DNA of 64,000 bases from Prostheceraeus crozeri (Eukaryota; Platyhelminthes; Polycladida; Euryleptidae). Below, in pieces: positions 56,718 to 64,000 of the stretch. The notes under the pieces were generated by a model, which searched no databases, was not told where the DNA came from, and saw only the letters and a program-made list of their open reading frames with translations. The position numbers and the translations under genes were made by a program. The stretch lies in the NCBI GenBank assembly GCA_907163375.1, contig CAJQUW010007072.1, forward strand, positions 268,279-332,278, given 5' to 3'. The first letter of the stretch is position 1. Every line of letters starts with the position of its first letter.

Positions 56718-59470
56718 CGCCCCCCCCCTCCCCCCCCTCTGGAACGACAGAGTCTGTCGTGGTGTGCCGGCCAGGTGGGTTCACAACATGTTCGCTGACT
56801 CCCCCCCCCCTCTGCAACGACAGAGTGTGAGACTCGAGTGAGTTGGTCCGACCGCCTGGTGGACTTGGGCGACCGTCTAGGTTGACGTGGGCGACCGTCT
56901 AGGTTGACGTGGGCGACCGTCTAGGTTGACATGGGCGACCGCCTAGGTTGTCTTGGATGGTGAAACGGTGGCCAGATTCGGATTCAGCGTCAAATTCTGC
57001 ATCTGTGGTGTGATTTCCAGCTCAATCGGCGAGAAAAAATTTTTCTTCAAAATTTTAACAGAGTTAGAATTTGGGACGTTTTGGTGTGTAGCGCCCAAAC
57101 GAAGCATCGGATGAGAAAACGGAGGCCAGATTCGGATTCAGCGTGAAATTCTGCATCTGTATGGTGAATTTGAAAGCAATCGGAGAGAAAAAATTTTTCG
57201 CTGACGTCCCCCCCCCCTCTGGACAGCTTGCTTCGATTTTGGCTTCCAGTGGACGAATTTTGTCGTGCGATAGCTCGTTTGAAAGCTAAGAGTGAGACAA
57301 ATTCAGTGAAAGAATCGGCTTGTTCCTATCTGTCTTCGTTTAGATGTGAGACGCCATTTAAGATTTTGGGACATTGGTGAAAAACGACAGAGTTAGAATT
57401 TGGGACGTTTTGGGCTGTAGCTTCAAAACGAAGGCTCGGATGGGTAAACGGATTTCAGATTTGGAATCAGCGTGAAATTCTTTATCTGTATGGTGAGTTT
57501 CAAGTCAATCGGAGAGAAAAAATTTTCAACATTTTTCGAAAAAACGACAGAGTTAGAATTTGGGACGTTTTGGTATGTAGCGCCCAAACGAAGCATCGGA
57601 TGAGAAAACGGAGGCCAGATTCGGAATCTACGTGAAATTTTGGGTTAGGAAGGATGTTTCCAGCGAAATCGGAGAGAAAAAATTTTCACTGACCTCCCCC
57701 CCCCCTCTGGACAGCTTGCTTCCAGTTTGGCTTCCAGTGGACGGATTTTGTCGTGCGATAGCTCGTTTGAAAGCTAAGAGTGAGACAAGTTCAGTGAAAG
57801 AATCGGCTTGTTCCTATCTGTCTTCGTTTAGATGTGAGACGCCATTTAAGATTTTGGGACATTGGTGAAAAACGACAGAGTTAGAATTTGGGACGTTTTG
57901 GGCTGTAGCTTCAAAACGAAGCATCGGATGAGAAAACGGAGGCCAGATTCGGATTCAGCGTCAAATTCTGCATCTGTGATGTGATTTCCAGCTCAATCGG
58001 CGAGAAAAACTGTTTCTTCAAAATTTTGGCAGAGTTAAAATGTGGGACGTTTTGGTGTGTAGGGCCGAAACGAAGCCTCGGATGAGAAAACGGAGGCAGA
58101 TTCGGATTCAGCGTGAAATTCTGCATCTGTATGGTGAATTTGAAAGCAATCGGAGAGAAAAAATTTTTCGCTGACGTCCCCCCCCTCTGGACAGCTTGCT
58201 TCGATTTTGGCTTCCAGTGGACGAATTTTGTCGTGCGATAGCTCGTTTGAAAGCTAAGAGTGAGACAAATTCAGTGAAAGAATCGGCTTGTTCCTATCTG
58301 TCTTCGTTTAGATGTGAGACGCCATTTAAGATTTTGGGACATTGGTGAAAAACGACAGAGTTAGAATTTGGGACGTTTTGATGTGTAGCGCCCAAACGAA
58401 GCATCGGATGAGAAAACGGAGGCCAGATTCGGAATCTACGTGAAATTTTGGGTTAGGAAGGATGTTTCCAGCGAAATCGGAGAGAAAAAATTTTCACTGA
58501 CCTCCCCCCCCCTCTGGACAGCTTGCTTCCAGTTTGGCTTCCAGTGGACGGATTTTGTCGTGCGATAGCTCATTTGAAAGCTAAGAGTGAGACAAGTTCA
58601 GTGAAAGAATCGGCTTGTTCGTATCTGTCTTCGTTTAGATGTGAGACGCCATTTAAGATTTTGGGACATTGGTGAAAAACGACAGAGTTAGAATTTGGGA
58701 CGTTTTGGGCTGTAGCTTCAAAACGAAGGCTCGGATGGGTAAACGGATTTCAGATTTGGAATCAGCGTGAAATTCTTTATCTGTATGGTGAGTTTCAAGT
58801 CAATCGGAGAGAAAAAATTTTCAACATTTTTCGAAAAAACGACAGAGTTAGAATTTGGGACGTTTTGGTGTGTAGCGCCCAAACGAAGCATCGGATGAGA
58901 AAACGGAGACCAGATTCGGAATCTACGTGAAATTTTGGGTTAGGAAGGATGTTTCCAGCGAAATCGGAGAGAAAAAATTTTCACTGACGTCCCCCCCCCC
59001 TCTGGACAGCTTGCTTCCAGTTTGGCTTCCAGTGGACGGATTTCGTCGTGCGATAGCTCGTTTGAAAGCTAAGAGTGAGACAAGTTCAGTGAAAGAATCG
59101 GCTTGTTCCTATCTGTCTTCGTTTAGATGTGAGACGCCATTTAAGATTTTGGGACATTGGTGAAAAACGACAGAGTTAGAATTTGGGACGTTTTGGGCTG
59201 TAGCTTCAAACCGAAGCATCGGATTGGAAAACGGATTTCAGATTTGGAATCAGCGTGAAATTCTTTATCTGTATGGTGAGTTTCAAGTCAATCGGAGAGA
59301 AAAAATTTTCAACATTTTTCGGAAAAACGACAGAGTTAGAATTTTTGCGATGGCTGCCTACTGTAGAGCCAAAACGAAGCATCGGATGGGAAAACGGAGG
59401 CCAGATTCGGATTCAGCGTCAAATTCTACATGGAAATGGTGTATTTCCAGCTCAATCGGAGCACTAGAAC
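56718..59470. repeat. Higher-order satellite of ~163-bp monomers with poly-C runs
   Basis: GGACAGCTTGCTTC recurs at 57221, 57709, 58189, 58516 and 59004 (spacings 488, 480, 327, 488), each preceded by a run of about 7-11 C and TCT. Between them, CGACAGAGTTAGAATTTGGG recurs about every 160 bp. The spacings fit multiples of roughly 163 bp: trimer, trimer, dimer, trimer. Monomer classes can be told apart by GGGCTGTAGCTTC versus TGTAGCGCCC. Copies of the same class are nearly identical, so the array is young or homogenised. The 78-aa frames found twice inside are repeat by-products. The flanks (56718-56860 and after 59330) are more diverged. Confidence 0.93.
56862..56949. repeat. 22-bp minisatellite, 4 copies
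   Basis: GACGTGGGCGACCGTCTAGG-type units repeat four times in a row (period 22), with a diverged fifth just upstream (GTCCGACCGCCTGGTG). Confidence 0.92.
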
Positions 59471-59536
59471 CGGAGATAGACGGGATTTTTAGTGTTTGGA
59501 TGATGGGTATTACGTCATCAGCTGATCGCCACACAC

Positions 59537-59544
59537 TATATAAG
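59537..59544 (+). promoter_or_regulatory. TATA box at the edge of the satellite
   Basis: TATATAAG lies where the satellite ends and unique sequence begins. No clear ORF follows closely; it could drive a non-coding transcript into the 59640-61170 region. Confidence 0.4.
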
Positions 59545-60642
59545 CTGAGAACCGACGGAGACTTGTCATTTAGAGGAGAACGATTGTCAGAGGTAGGTCG
59601 TCTCTCTGAGCTCCGATGATAGCTTCGGACATTCCAAATCCCGAGTTTCTGTAAGAAACCGACTTAGAAAATTTCATTGCTGATATCAGCTAAGGCGTCA
59701 GACTTCGAGGTTCGCCAGGAGATGGCCTTCGTCTCCAGGCCATAAAAGACTCCAAAACTTTAAAGGCTTGTAACTTTGCTTCTACAAGTCCGTTTGACTT
59801 GATTCAAAAAAGGTTCGGTCGCTATTGACCTGCCCTAAGTGATGGACTACTTATAAAATTTCATAAGTAGTGCTAAAAAGTTGATAAATTTAAATTCACT
59901 ATTTTTGGAGGTTTTCTGGGGTTTTCGACCCTGCTGAAGTCAATGAAAGCATTTTTAATGATGTCTGAGCCAGTCTTCTCATGCTATAAGCGGCTTTTCA
60001 CTGAAAGCGAGCAAGACACGGAGAGTTTTGCTGTAATATTCCACTGACAGGGTGTTCCTTCGGGACGGCGGACGATGCCGTAGTGATAAGTGTGGCAAGG
60101 GAATGTGTCATAATGGAGACCGTAACCGCTGGGGCAACTCATGTTGGGCATTTGACACAGCTCTCAACGTAGCACTTTGAACGCCAATCGGTTGAGTCTT
60201 AGCTATCTTGTCATGGGTGGCCTCTAAACATCTCCATTGCAAAACGCTGGTGAATCAAGCTCTCTACGGCTTGCTATCAAGCTGATCAAAGCAATAACTT
60301 GGGATGTTTCCTCAAGGTTTTCAAGTATGCTGAGTTCAAATCTGCTATCAGATTTCAAATTTAGCTAAGTCTAAGGCAGCTTTGAGGGGTTAGATCCCAG
60401 CTACTGATCACTACCTTTGACTCGGCGTTCCTGTTACCACTTCGGGGCAGTGACAATGATGTCTTCAGCTGTAAAGAGCGGGTCTCGGGGAAGATCTCTC
60501 ACTTCCCTAGTGATCAGTACAAGGCCTTCGGGCTGTCGACGGGATCGAGTGCCACTCACTACACTCAAATCTATCATTCCTCACTAAGTGTAAATTACTG
60601 ACTATACATTTGTCCTGCTATCAGGTTGTTTTGACTTGGTAT

Positions 60643-60996
60643 CTAGTTGAATAGTCTCTTGCTATCAAGAGATTCACTTCTGCTCATAAAGCACATCATC
60701 GCTGTAATACCTCCTTTGCTCGAGCGTTCCTTCGGGACGGCGGGTACTGCCGTAGAGGGATTGTGTTGCACGGGTTGTTCGTCGTTTGTTATACCGAAAC
60801 CTCTGAGCCGTTGCTCATGTTGGGCGTTCGACTTCATACTCAACGTGACGTTTTCTCTCGCCAGGTCAAGTACTTCAGCCATTCGACAAAGGTTAGTCTT
60901 TATGATATGGAGTAGAGTGAAATGTAATTCATTAGATGCCCCTTCAATGATTGCTCCCATGATAAACGTTGATGAGACAAATGAAATGATTCTCAT
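60643..60996 (-). CDS. Hypothetical 117-aa frame, member of a three-copy minus-strand repeat
   Basis: Starts MRIISFVSSTFIMGAIIEGA and includes HIIKTNLCRMAEVLDLAREN and KSNAQHEQRLRGFG. Diverged counterparts occur on the same strand at 60050-60260 (LQWRCLEATHDKIAK, VSNAQHELPQRLRS; frameshifted) and in the frame at 62500-62841 (MQWKVLGNLRQLAK, KHDAERFNKI). Conservation of a protein-like pattern across diverged copies favours past coding function. No family is recognised and no splice sites are certain. A plus-strand frame overlaps it; I prefer minus because the repeats keep their pattern there. Confidence 0.3.
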   Translation of the reverse strand: MRIISFVSSTFIMGAIIEGASNELHFTLLHIIKTNLCRMAEVLDLARENVTLSMKSNAQHEQRLRGFGITNDEQPVQHNPSTAVPAVPKERSSKGGITAMMCFMSRSESLDSKRLFN

Positions 60997-61050
60997 CTTC
61001 CTTTTTCAGTGATTGAAATCTACTAACACACTACCGTATAATCGTCCACT

Positions 61051-61157
61051 ATGGGACAAGACATGATAGATCCTCCACGCGCTTTGCTCTGGGCAGTCTT
61101 CGGACTGGCGAATACTATCATTAAGTTGAATCTGCTATCAGTCAACTTGAACGTTGC
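61051..61157 (+). repeat. Direct repeat block R, first copy
   Basis: 61051-61076 (ATGGGACAAGACATGATAGA on) recurs at 61528-61553 with two differences. 61091-61157 (GGGCAGTCTTCGGACTGGCG on) recurs identically over 67 bp at 62550-62616. In the first copy the two parts are 14 bp apart; in the second they are separated by the G-rich tract. Confidence 0.92.
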
Positions 61158-61172
61158 GTCGCGTTAGAGGGG

Positions 61173-61180
61173 TATATAAA
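61173..61180 (+). promoter_or_regulatory. TATA box before the 88-aa frame
   Basis: TATATAAA lies 32 nt before the ATG at 61212. With usual spacing, transcription would start about 61203-61210 within CATTTCAATC, leaving a very short leader. Confidence 0.55.
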
Positions 61181-61211
61181 CCACTACCTCTCATTTCATT
61201 TCATTTCAATC

Positions 61212-61478
61212 ATGCAGACGCCGAACAGTCAAGTCAGCTCTCCTCGCGGACCGCAGTTAAGGCCGCGAAATTTATTTGAGGAGTTTGTCAGGCTAGAGGA
61301 GCAAGACAGAGTTTTTAATAATCTTGCTCGGATTGGCAATCCGATGACAGCAAACTGCTTCAATCCAACGGAATGGCGCTACATTCCACTTTTTAGCCAT
61401 GCGCCAGCTAGTGTGGAAGTCGACAGTGCTACCAAAGAGAGAGTCAAAGACTCTCTCAGCAGAATTGGTAGGGTGTAA
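61212..61478 (+). CDS. Hypothetical 88-aa protein behind a TATA box
   Basis: Starts MQTPNSQVSSPRGPQLRPRN, a Pro/Ser/Arg-rich lead, followed by a charged helical segment (LFEEFVRLEEQDRVFNNLAR) and FNPTEWRYIPLF, ending RVKDSLSRIGRV and TAA. No signal peptide, membrane segment or recognised domain. A TATA box just upstream and a balanced, non-repetitive composition support it as a real short gene. There is no poly(A) signal before the G-rich tract that starts 80 bp past the stop. It lies between the two copies of direct repeat R, so the whole unit may belong to an unclassified mobile or viral element (inference). Confidence 0.45.
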   Translation: MQTPNSQVSSPRGPQLRPRNLFEEFVRLEEQDRVFNNLARIGNPMTANCFNPTEWRYIPLFSHAPASVEVDSATKERVKDSLSRIGRV

Positions 61479-61560
61479 GATGACGTTTACTCCCGAGAAC
61501 GAACCATCGGCTCTCTTAAGGGCCACCATGGGGCAAGACATGATAGAACCTCCTCCGTTT

Positions 61561-62325
61561 GGGGGGGGGGAGGGTTGGAGTGGGGTTGGGTTGGGGGGGA
61601 GGTGTGGGGGTGGTGGGGGTGGGGGGGAGGTGGTGTGAGTTGGGGGGTTGGGGGGGGGGGGGTGGGGGGGGGGTTGGGGTGGGTTTGGGGGGGGGGGGGG
61701 GTTGTGGCTCGGGGCTTAGTGTTGAGGGGGAGAGGCGGGGGGTGGGGGGGGGGGTGGGGTGTGGTAGAGGTGGGCGTGGAGGGGGGGGGGGAGGGGTTGG
61801 GGGGGGGGGTGGTGGGGAGTGTGGGGGGGGGGGGGTTTGGGCGGTTGGGTGGGGGGTTGGGGGGGAGGGGGTGGCGATGGGGGGGGGGGGGGTGGGGGGG
61901 AGGGGGTGGGGGGGGGGGGGGGAGGGGCGGGGTGGTGTGGGTGAGTGGGTCGGGGGGGGGGTGGGGCGGGGGGGGGGGGTGGGGGGTGGGGAGGGGGGGG
62001 TGGGGGGGGGTGGTGGTGGGGTGGAGGGGTGGGGGTAAAAGGGGGGGGAGGGGTGGGAGGGGGGGGTAGGGGGGGGTGGGGGAGGGGATGTGAGAGGGGG
62101 GGGGAAGGGTTGGGGGGGGGGGGGCTTGGGGGGGGTGTGGGGGGGGGAGGGTGGGGGGGGGGGGGGTGGGGGGTTTTCCATAGGGGTGGGGAGGGGGGGT
62201 CGCGGGGGGGGGGTTTTTCGTTGGGGGTGGGGGGAGGGGGGGGGGCGGGTGGGGATGGGGGGGGGGGTGGGGGGGGGGGGGGGTGAGTTGTGTGGGTGGG
62301 GGGGGGGGGGGTGGGGGGGGGGGGT

Positions 62326-62364
<39 letters not shown>

Positions 62365-62480
62365 GGGGGGGGTGGGGGGGGGGGGGGGGGGGGGGTGGTG
62401 GGGGGGGGGGGGGGGGGGGTGGGGGGGGGGGGGGGGGGGGGTGGTGGGTGTGGTGGGGTGGTGGTGGGGAGTGTGTTGTG
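61561..62480 (+). repeat. G-rich low-complexity tract of about 0.9 kb
   Basis: Almost entirely G with scattered T and rare A or C. Many runs exceed 10 G, the longest in the 62330s. All long open frames across it (poly-Gly plus, poly-Pro minus) are compositional artefacts. It sits exactly inside the second copy of repeat R, between its two halves. It could be a real expanded G tract with strong quadruplex potential, or a consensus artefact of a tract that sequencing could not resolve. Confidence 0.95.
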
Positions 62481-62499
62481 TGTTATGTGAAGTGTTGTT

Positions 62500-62841
62500 T
62501 TAGTCTGTGGTGTCAGTCGTTGGATATCTTTTCTGGGGTGGGAGGCCCAGGGCAGTCTTCGGACTGGCGAATACTATCATTAAGTTGAATCTGCTATCAG
62601 TCAACTTGAACGTTGCAAAAGAAGTTCGGTGTAATACTTCCTTTCGACGGGCGTTCCTGTAAAGGGCGGCGGTGAAACCCGTAGCTATGTATACCGCAAG
62701 GGACATTCGGCAATGGTCAATCTTGTTAAACCTCTCTGCGTCATGTTTGCAAGTGATTGCCTCTGTCTCAACGTAGTATGCATTCGCGCCAGGGCGACAT
62801 TTAGCCAACTGTCGAAGGTTGCCTAAAACTTTCCATTGCAT
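62500..62841 (-). CDS. Hypothetical frame, third copy of the minus-strand repeat
   Basis: Starts MQWKVLGNLRQLAKCRPGAN and includes EAITCKHDAERFNKI. Its N-terminal 60 residues align by eye with the frame at 60643-60996 (NLCRMAE, NAQHEQRL) and, better, with the broken copy near 60050-60260 (LQWRCLEA, IAKTQP). The C-terminal third reads through repeat R, so the real coding part probably ends earlier. Function unknown. Confidence 0.28.
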   Translation of the reverse strand: MQWKVLGNLRQLAKCRPGANAYYVETEAITCKHDAERFNKIDHCRMSLAVYIATGFTAALYRNARRKEVLHRTSFATFKLTDSRFNLMIVFASPKTALGLPPQKRYPTTDTTD

Positions 62842-63060
62842 ACGTTATGAGAACCATGAGTTCTACCTGTCTCTATCAATGAGACGAATTGATGAATGGA
62901 ATGAAATGGGAGGACACTCACGCGCCACACGCAACATAACACACTTCTCTCTTCCGTAGTCTAACAAGCTCTTTACACATGGATCGCAGTCGATTGCTAT
63001 CCCTGTATCAGAAGTGTAAGCTATCTTAATTTATTTGACACTATTTCATCTATTATCATC
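62842..63060. other. Short unique stretch
   Basis: An ATG at 62980 opens MDRSRLLSLYQK before a GTAAGC that could be a splice donor; too short to call a gene. Confidence 0.3.
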
Positions 63061-63099
63061 ATCGTCCATATGAAATGTTTTAAGATTTACAAGTTAGAC

Positions 63100-64000
63100 T
63101 AAGCGTTCTACTATTTGTAAATGAAAGATATAGTTTCAACAGTTTACAGATTGAAAATAAAGTTTCAATAGTGTTTCAATAGTGTGTGTATGTTAAGAAT
63201 AAAGTTTTATCTGTTTGTATGTTAGAAATAGAATGAAGTTTCACCAGTTTACAAGTTAAGAATAAAGTTCTATCTGTTTATATGTTAGAAATAAAATAAA
63301 GTTTCAATAGTTTGCAAGTTAAAAATAAAGTTTCAATAGTTTACAAGTTTTAAAATAAAGTTTAAATAGTGTGCAAGATAAAAAATAAAGTTTGAACAGT
63401 TTACAAGCTGAAATAAAGTTTTAATAGTGTACACGTTGGAAATAAAGTTTTAATAGTTTATGTGCTTCAAAATAGAGTTATAACAGTTTATATGTTAGAA
63501 ATAAAATGAAGTTTCATCAGTTTACAAGTTAAGAATAAAGTTCTATCTGTTTGTCTGATAGAAATAAAACAAAGTTTCAACCGTTTACAAGTTAAAAATA
63601 AAGTTTCAACAGTTTACAAGTTAAAATTAAAGCTTCAACAATTACAAGTTAAAAATAAAACTTCAAAAGTTTACCAGTTAGAAATAAAGTTTCATCAGTT
63701 TACAAGTCAAAATAAAGTTTCAACAGATTATAAGTTAAAAGAAAAGTTCCAATAGTATGTGCATTAGAAATAACGTTTCAGCTGTTTGTATGTTAGAAAT
63801 AAGATAAAGTTTCAATTGTGTGTACGTTAGAAATAAAGTTCTATCTGTTTCTATGATAGAAATAAAACAAATTTTCAACCGTTAACAAGTTAAAAATAAA
63901 GTTTCAAGAGTTTACAAGTTAAAACTAATGTTTCAATAGTGTATGTATGTTAAGAATAAAGTTAGAACAGTTTACAAGCTGAAATAAAGTTATGAATAAA
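63100..64000 (+). repeat. Tandem array of ~29-bp units each with an AATAAA-like signal
   Basis: Units of the type AATAAAGTTTCAACAGTTTA followed by CAAGTTAAA repeat about 30 times to the window edge, varying in length by a few bases (CAATAGTGT, CTATCTGTTTGTATGTTAGA variants). I count over 20 exact AATAAA hexamers, all on the plus strand. The array continues past the window. It would present dense polyadenylation signals to any transcript entering from the left. Confidence 0.95.

Larger units (their letters stand above)
59545..61170. other. Structured region with UUCG-capped hairpins and repeated blocks
   Basis: Short GC-rich stems closed by TTCG recur: GTTCC-TTCG-GGAC at 60054, CGTTCC-TTCG-GGACG at 60725, GGCC-TTCG-GGCT at 60523 and CAGTC-TTCG-GACTG at 61094 (again at 62553). 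Blocks near 60050-60250 and 60725-60930 are diverged repeats of each other, with a third copy at 62648-62850. A minus-strand frame near 60440-60560 also looks protein-like (LVLITREVRDLPRDPLFTAE). I cannot tell whether the region is coding, structured RNA or both. Confidence 0.45.

Noticed and set aside
57632-59163. Two near-identical 78-codon frames in the satellite
   Set aside because: They repeat with the satellite monomers and are not conserved beyond the DNA repeat.
59224-59619. 131-codon frame at the satellite edge
   Set aside because: Mostly diverged satellite monomer; no independent support.
61561-62500. Long Gly-rich (plus) and Pro-rich (minus, 221 codons) open frames
   Set aside because: They follow only from the G/T-only composition of the tract; they have no start context and no other residues.
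63100-64000. CRISPR-like array
   Set aside because: Units are contiguous variable repeats without unique spacers, and the context is eukaryotic.
1-64000. tRNA and rRNA genes
   Set aside because: No A/B box pairs with a cloverleaf and no ribosomal RNA sequence were recognised by eye.

Overview
This is eukaryotic, invertebrate-metazoan-like nuclear DNA. It is AT-rich (by eye about 35-37% GC), gene-poor and packed with DNA transposons. Coding exons in the mobile elements are flanked by ordinary GTAAGT donors and TTTCAG acceptors, and the element classes (piggyBac, mariner with DD41D-like spacing, CACTA/CMC-like, many foldback MITEs) are typical of invertebrate animals. The palindrome TAGGCCTA is strikingly over-represented. 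I cannot name the species or phylum from sequence alone.

Layout. 1-10409: mostly non-genic, with small foldback repeats, one plausible secreted-protein gene (5804-6298, +) and a decayed piggyBac transposase (7085-7960, -). 10410-13259: a complete piggyBac element with TTAA sites, matching tips, palindromic subterminal repeats and a 508-codon transposase with all three catalytic Asp residues but a frameshift before its C-terminal Cys-rich domain. 14247-14710: a CACTA-tipped MITE (copy M1). 16050-18307: a second piggyBac element, internally deleted. 19851-20695: a large nested foldback element.

22809-32483 (E1) and 40727-54178 (E2) are the centrepiece: two large elements of one family, with CCCTGTGGGA tips and 2-bp target duplications (TA and GA). 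E1 carries a CMC/CACTA-like transposase gene and a downstream spliced gene with a DUF4806-like C-terminus. E2 carries a broken homologue of the same transposase. E2 inserted into a MITE of the M1 type, splitting it into 40563-40726 and 54179-54519; unsplit copies confirm the GA duplication. E2 was in turn invaded by E3 (46654-50221, CCCGGGACGA tips, TA duplication, landing inside E2's transposase frame) and by E4 (45204-46571, TA duplication), which contains about ten copies of a 16-bp motif in both orientations.

Between E1 and E2 lie the best host-type gene, an intronless PLP-dependent aminotransferase (35392-36576, +), and a decayed mariner element (38350-39745).

55741-64000 has a different character: a Cys-rich pseudogene broken by a 118-bp tandem duplication, a Tc1 transposase tail, a higher-order satellite of roughly 163-bp monomers with recurrent poly-C runs, a region with TATA boxes, UUCG-capped hairpins, an 88-aa ORF and three diverged copies of a minus-strand reading frame, a tract of about 0.9 kb that is almost pure G/T on the plus strand, and finally a tandem array of about 29-bp units each carrying an AATAAA-like signal that runs off the end of the window.

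Most genes here do not form a pathway; the window is best read as layered transposon insertions around two plausible host genes. All calls are by eye, with no database search.
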